Source of the DNA: a virus
Direction: 5' to 3' (one strand)
DNA: 27,386 bases
IMG/VR virus record: IMGVR_UViG_3300042565_000631
Location: 1 to 27,386 of that record
This document shows, in pieces, positions 24,721-27,386 of the stretch (positions are counted from its first letter, which is position 1; every line of letters begins with the position of its first letter). Both the position numbers and the translations under genes were made by a program. The notes below the pieces were generated by a model. That model was not told the origin of the DNA. It ran no database searches and worked only from the letters and a program-made list of their open reading frames with translations.

Positions 24721-25704
24721 TTATCCTTGTGCAACTGCGATAGCACTGGTTTCTTCGATTTGAACGCCGAAACGTAAGAATACAGTATATTCTACTGTGT
24801 CTTTCTTAGGTTGGAATTCACGATGAACTGTGACATCTCTTTGGAAACCCCAAATACGATTTTCAGGGAATGTTAGAGATACACGGTTTGCAGGCATCAA
24901 AGGAACTTCCAATAAAGGAAGACCTAGTACACGGTACTGCAATGGAGCACCGAGGATTTGTGGTTCTTGACCAGCAACAACTCTTTCAACGATTCTTTCG
25001 CTGTTCAGGTTACCTGAAGAGCCAAGGCCGTTGATAATGTTTGATACTGTTTCTGTGTCTGCATAGAACTTCATTGCTGAACGTGAAGCACGATATTTAC
25101 GAGGCATTGCAAGCACAAGTGCTTGTAAGTCTTCGATATCTGTACCGAATGTTGCAGTGTTTGTAGAAGTGTTTTCTTTTGCAACAAAACCTTCCATGAT
25201 GTTCAAGAATGCATTTGAACCAGAACCTACTCCGTTGATTGCGAGATCTTCGAGATCGTTTGCGAAAGCACGAGTCATTGTACGGACCAAGTGGTCTTCC
25301 AATCCTGCACCTTCCAAGTTGTCTTCGATTGCTTCGGTTGATACTTCCCAGTCAAGACGAATCTTCTTTGTAGAGATTTCTACCTTTGTGAAAGTAACAC
25401 CAGCGTTTGTGTAAGTTGCATCTGCTTGTGCAGCGGCACGGATTACACGTTCTCCAACGTTAAGTTTTTCAAGTTCTGCAGCGTTTGTACGCATTGTTAC
25501 TCTGCGTCCATCTCTTGCTAGTACTTGTTGTTCGAATATGTATTCGATAAATTGGCGTGATTGCTCAGGAGCAAGAATACCGCCATCATTAGCGGAACTT
25601 CCTGCAACACCAAGGTCTCCTGCGGCTGGGGTGCTTACACCTCCAATACCACCAGAAACGATAGATCCTGTAGCAGCAGCCTTTTCTAAAATTTCTTCTG
25701 CCAT
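24721..25704 (-). CDS. Major capsid protein, HK97 fold
   Basis: A 327-residue shell protein. A flexible Gly/Ala/Ser-rich N-terminus of about 45 residues precedes LAPEQSRQFIEYIFEQQVLA (N-arm and spine helix). E-loop-like and P-domain parts follow (AAAQADATYTNAGVTFTKVE, KIRLDWEVSTEAIEDN), then A-domain strands (LPLLEVPLMPANRVSLTFPE) and a C-terminal strand set (VTVHREFQPKKDTVEYTVFL). Similar sequence is typical of actinophage capsids. ATG 25704 has GGAGGTG 8 bases upstream. It is richer in C-ending codons than neighbours. It is preceded by protease/scaffold and followed by a strong terminator. Very secure. Confidence 0.92.
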   Translation of the reverse strand: MAEEILEKAAATGSIVSGGIGGVSTPAAGDLGVAGSSANDGGILAPEQSRQFIEYIFEQQVLARDGRRVTMRTNAAELEKLNVGERVIRAAAQADATYTNAGVTFTKVEISTKKIRLDWEVSTEAIEDNLEGAGLEDHLVRTMTRAFANDLEDLAINGVGSGSNAFLNIMEGFVAKENTSTNTATFGTDIEDLQALVLAMPRKYRASRSAMKFYADTETVSNIINGLGSSGNLNSERIVERVVAGQEPQILGAPLQYRVLGLPLLEVPLMPANRVSLTFPENRIWGFQRDVTVHREFQPKKDTVEYTVFLRFGVQIEETSAIAVAQG

Positions 25705-25727
25705 AATTATTTCACCTCCCAGTGAAT

Positions 25728-26339
25728 TTAACGATATAGGTCAGCGGAATTGAGGAAACGCCCGCCCCACATCGATCCTTTTCTTATTTGTGTTTCCTGA
25801 ACGACCCCGCCGAGGTCGCCAGACTTACGGATAGCGGTGTCATCTTCTAGTGAGTCAACACGCTTTCCAAACTCATCAACATTGTTTTTTACTTTTGTAA
25901 TTTCCTCTTTTGCGGAAACAATGCTTTTTTGTAGTTCTGTCATCTTTTCATTAAGTGACTTAACTGTTGCCACCAAGTCTCCAAGTGCTGAAGCAACTGT
26001 ATTTTGAACCTCGTCAATAGATTCTTGTACTGTATCTACAGCCTTTGCCAATTCTGCGTCTTCGCTATCTTCGGCGGGAGTGGCGGCATCTTCTGCTGGT
26101 GCATCTTCTGCTACTACTTCTGCTGGAGCAACTGCTGCTTCTGCTGGTGCATCTGCGGCTGGTGCTTCTGCTGGTGCTTCTTCTGCACTATCAGATTTCT
26201 CAATGTTTTCTTCGGTAGCAACTTCTTCAGCGGCTGGTGCGTCTGCTGCAACTTCTTCAGTTACGGCTGGTGCATCTGCGGCTGGTGTTTCAACAACTTC
26301 TTCTGCTGCTGGTGCTACTTCTACATTTTCTTCTGCCAT
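25728..26339 (-). CDS. Scaffold protein from an in-frame internal start
   Basis: A 203-residue product predicted from ATG 26339 inside the protease gene, in the same frame (residue 262 of the long protein). Directly before it is AAGGAGGGG with six bases spacing, an ideal ribosome site that the coding sequence alone does not require. The protein has an Ala/Pro/Glu-rich part, then a coiled coil (SIDEVQNTVASALGDLVATV, LNEKMTELQKSIVSAKEEIT), and a basic end (RKGSMWGGRFLNSADLYR), the layout of HK97-type scaffolds. The arrangement mirrors lambda C/Nu3. Expression as a separate protein is inferred. Confidence 0.75.
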   Translation of the reverse strand: MAEENVEVAPAAEEVVETPAADAPAVTEEVAADAPAAEEVATEENIEKSDSAEEAPAEAPAADAPAEAAVAPAEVVAEDAPAEDAATPAEDSEDAELAKAVDTVQESIDEVQNTVASALGDLVATVKSLNEKMTELQKSIVSAKEEITKVKNNVDEFGKRVDSLEDDTAIRKSGDLGGVVQETQIRKGSMWGGRFLNSADLYR

Positions 26340-27122
26340 ATTATTCCCCTCCTTATCAGGATTTTCAGCCTTGGTTATTTTTTCACCAAGTCTAATTTTC
26401 TGTGATTTCAGTAAACCTTTTACCACAGAATTCTTTTCAGTATCGTTTGATTCTACAAAGCCTATATTTATCATGTGTTTTTCACATGATGGGCAAGATG
26501 AATCTTCTTCTTGAGAAAGTCTTACTAGGGAATCTGATTCACACCAGTAAACATTTTCAAGATCTACTTTACTAATAATACCATCTATTTTGTTACTACC
26601 GTCTGCTATTTTTTCAATTGATACAATATTTGCAAATTGATTAGCAGGATTATCTACCAATGAGAGTTCGTGGAGGTCATAGTCTTTAATAACCCTAATT
26701 GCTTTATCCATTTTGGAGTCATACATTTCTTCAGAGTCTTTGATGCTACCACCAATAGAAAAGCCAGAAAGAGTGCCATCAAGAACTTTTTCCCAGGTAT
26801 CTTGGGCACCTTTTGATATATATGCATTTACGAATACTCCATTATAAAATTTGTCTTCTTCATTATTATAAAATTTATCTGATTTAAAAGATACTACTCT
26901 ACCCACCGCAATTGGCATATGCATTTCACGAAGGTTACCACGAAATCTTTCAAACGCTTTAATACTGACATCGGTTGGAACGATGTCTGCTTGCTTGTCA
27001 ATGTTGTCAAGGGTTGCAAAACCAGAAACTGTTCGTTTCTCTTTATCGACTTTAGCGATTGGCATTGACAACTTGATACTGTTGTCTTCTGAGTGCCAAA
27101 ATGCTTTATGCAAATTAGTCAT
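25728..27122 (-). CDS. Capsid maturation protease fused to scaffold
   Basis: A 464-residue protein. Residues 1-170 form a prohead protease domain: REMHMPIAVG (His68), GTLSGFSIGG (Ser119 or Ser122) and DLHELSLVDNPAN (Glu152) give the His-Ser-Glu arrangement of HK97-type serine proteases. A small Cys cluster follows (C194, C210, C213, H216). From about 262 it is Ala/Pro/Glu-rich, then coiled coil, then a basic C-terminus, as in scaffolds. ATG 27122 has GAGG 4 bases upstream, with an extended -10 at 27163. It should assemble with the capsid protein, then cleave it and itself. It lies between portal and capsid as expected. Protease identity is strong; the catalytic Ser is ambiguous between two. 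Confidence 0.9.
   Translation of the reverse strand: MTNLHKAFWHSEDNSIKLSMPIAKVDKEKRTVSGFATLDNIDKQADIVPTDVSIKAFERFRGNLREMHMPIAVGRVVSFKSDKFYNNEEDKFYNGVFVNAYISKGAQDTWEKVLDGTLSGFSIGGSIKDSEEMYDSKMDKAIRVIKDYDLHELSLVDNPANQFANIVSIEKIADGSNKIDGIISKVDLENVYWCESDSLVRLSQEEDSSCPSCEKHMINIGFVESNDTEKNSVVKGLLKSQKIRLGEKITKAENPDKEGNNMAEENVEVAPAAEEVVETPAADAPAVTEEVAADAPAAEEVATEENIEKSDSAEEAPAEAPAADAPAEAAVAPAEVVAEDAPAEDAATPAEDSEDAELAKAVDTVQESIDEVQNTVASALGDLVATVKSLNEKMTELQKSIVSAKEEITKVKNNVDEFGKRVDSLEDDTAIRKSGDLGGVVQETQIRKGSMWGGRFLNSADLYR
26040..26336 (-). repeat. Low-complexity Ala/Pro/Glu-rich coding repeat
   Basis: Imperfect tandem repeats of short units such as APAAEE, ADAPAE and EAPA in the scaffold linker. The DNA is locally GC-rich with recurring gctggtgc runs on the plus strand, which produces long plus-strand open frames with no other sign of coding. 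Confidence 0.75.
26346..26354 (-). promoter_or_regulatory. Internal ribosome binding site for the nested scaffold
   Basis: AAGGAGGGG with a six-base spacer (AATAAT) to the in-frame ATG at 26339. It is as strong as the sites of the major capsid and tail protein genes. Confidence 0.75.
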
Positions 27123-27162
27123 ACTACCTCTATTATAATTAGTCTTTATGGGTACTTATAAC

Positions 27163-27171
27163 ATTATAACA
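27163..27171 (-). promoter_or_regulatory. Extended -10 promoter upstream of protease
   Basis: TGTTATAAT on the minus strand, between the portal stop and the protease start, giving a leader of about 35 bases. It fits TGnTATAAT; no clear -35 box is seen. Confidence 0.45.
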
Positions 27172-27173
27172 AA

Positions 27174-27386
27174 TTATTGCTGTGCTCTACCTTCACCTTG
27201 AGCATTTCGCCCAGTTGTGGTGGAAGTAGAGTCAGAAGCATTATCTGTTCTTTGTTGGTCCCTAGTGCGATTTCCGGTTGACTGGGCGACTTGTTCTGCT
27301 CTGGCTTGTGCACCAAGAACTATGGGGTCTGAGCCTCCAGGTCTAACTGGGTATCCTAGTCTTTCACGAACTTCGTTTGGAACAAC
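27174..27386 (-). CDS. Portal protein, C-terminal end (partial)
   Basis: The last 70 residues of a protein that enters from the right edge in frame. It begins VVPNEVRERLGYPVRPGGSD, a helix-and-turn pattern typical near the C-terminus of HK97-type portals (NEVRERLG), then becomes a polar, disordered tail rich in Gln, Thr, Ser and Asn ending in GRAQQ. The stop is TAA at 27174-27176. Its place directly before the capsid protease supports the portal call. The portal forms the packaging pore at one vertex. With only the tail visible, the family assignment rests on NEVRERLG and synteny. Confidence 0.75.
   Translation of the reverse strand, partial: VVPNEVRERLGYPVRPGGSDPIVLGAQARAEQVAQSTGNRTRDQQRTDNASDSTSTTTGRNAQGEGRAQQ

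Noticed and set aside
26004-26514. Two plus-strand open frames opposite the scaffold region
   Set aside because: They are shadows of the Ala/Pro/Glu-rich repeats; composition is Cys/Trp/Phe or Ala/Ser monotony, no ribosome site, and opposite to all neighbours.
1-27386. CRISPR arrays, tRNA genes, integrase or attachment site, insertion sequence, diversity-generating retroelement
   Set aside because: No spaced repeats, cloverleaf-like runs, recombinase or reverse-transcriptase motifs, or template/variable repeat pair were seen. I found no clear sign of a novel defence or anti-defence system; the region is a compact structural and replication block.

Overview
The window is a stretch of an uncultured, AT-rich (by eye roughly one third G+C) tailed-phage genome of siphovirus type, with HK97-like head proteins and a long non-contractile tail. 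Every convincing gene is on the minus strand, so the genome reads from base 27386 down to base 1. The module order, the replication cassette, leaderless-looking starts and the style of the tail proteins resemble phages of Actinobacteria, perhaps aquatic ones. The host assignment is inference from family resemblance, not proof.

Reading in the direction of transcription, the head module comes first: the C-terminus of the portal (27386-27174), a fused capsid protease/scaffold gene with a probable in-frame internal scaffold start (27122-25728), and the major capsid protein (25704-24721), which ends in a strong hairpin terminator. The connector module follows (24634-22737: adaptor, head closure, tail terminator), then the major tail protein (22672-22025), which has a second hairpin terminator. 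Next are the tail assembly chaperones G and GT, joined by a -1 frameshift at a CCCAAAC heptamer (21940-21273), a 2060-residue tape measure protein (21267-15085), a probable distal tail protein, a 1438-residue tail hub carrying a LamG-like domain, and four further tail-tip or fibre-like proteins (to 7475).

An extended -10 promoter candidate lies at the border with the replication module. That module (7453 to 1) encodes a zinc-ribbon protein, a MerR-like DNA-binding protein, two small conserved-looking proteins, a DnaB-type helicase, a small unknown protein, a short DnaG-type primase, a single-stranded-DNA-binding protein with a T4 gp32-like zinc motif, and a bacterial-type replicase (DnaE) with an apparently intact PHP domain. 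DnaE starts at a TTG and runs off the left edge.

The head proteins build and mature the shell, the connectors and chaperones join and assemble the tail, and the tip proteins should recognise the host. The replication genes supply most of a phage-encoded fork: helicase, primase, SSB and polymerase. No terminase, lysis gene, integrase, tRNA or CRISPR array is visible. No stretch longer than 300 bases lacks a gene. Genes are tightly packed, often with TAATG stop/start overlaps, and the few gaps hold terminators, -10-like elements and ribosome binding sites.
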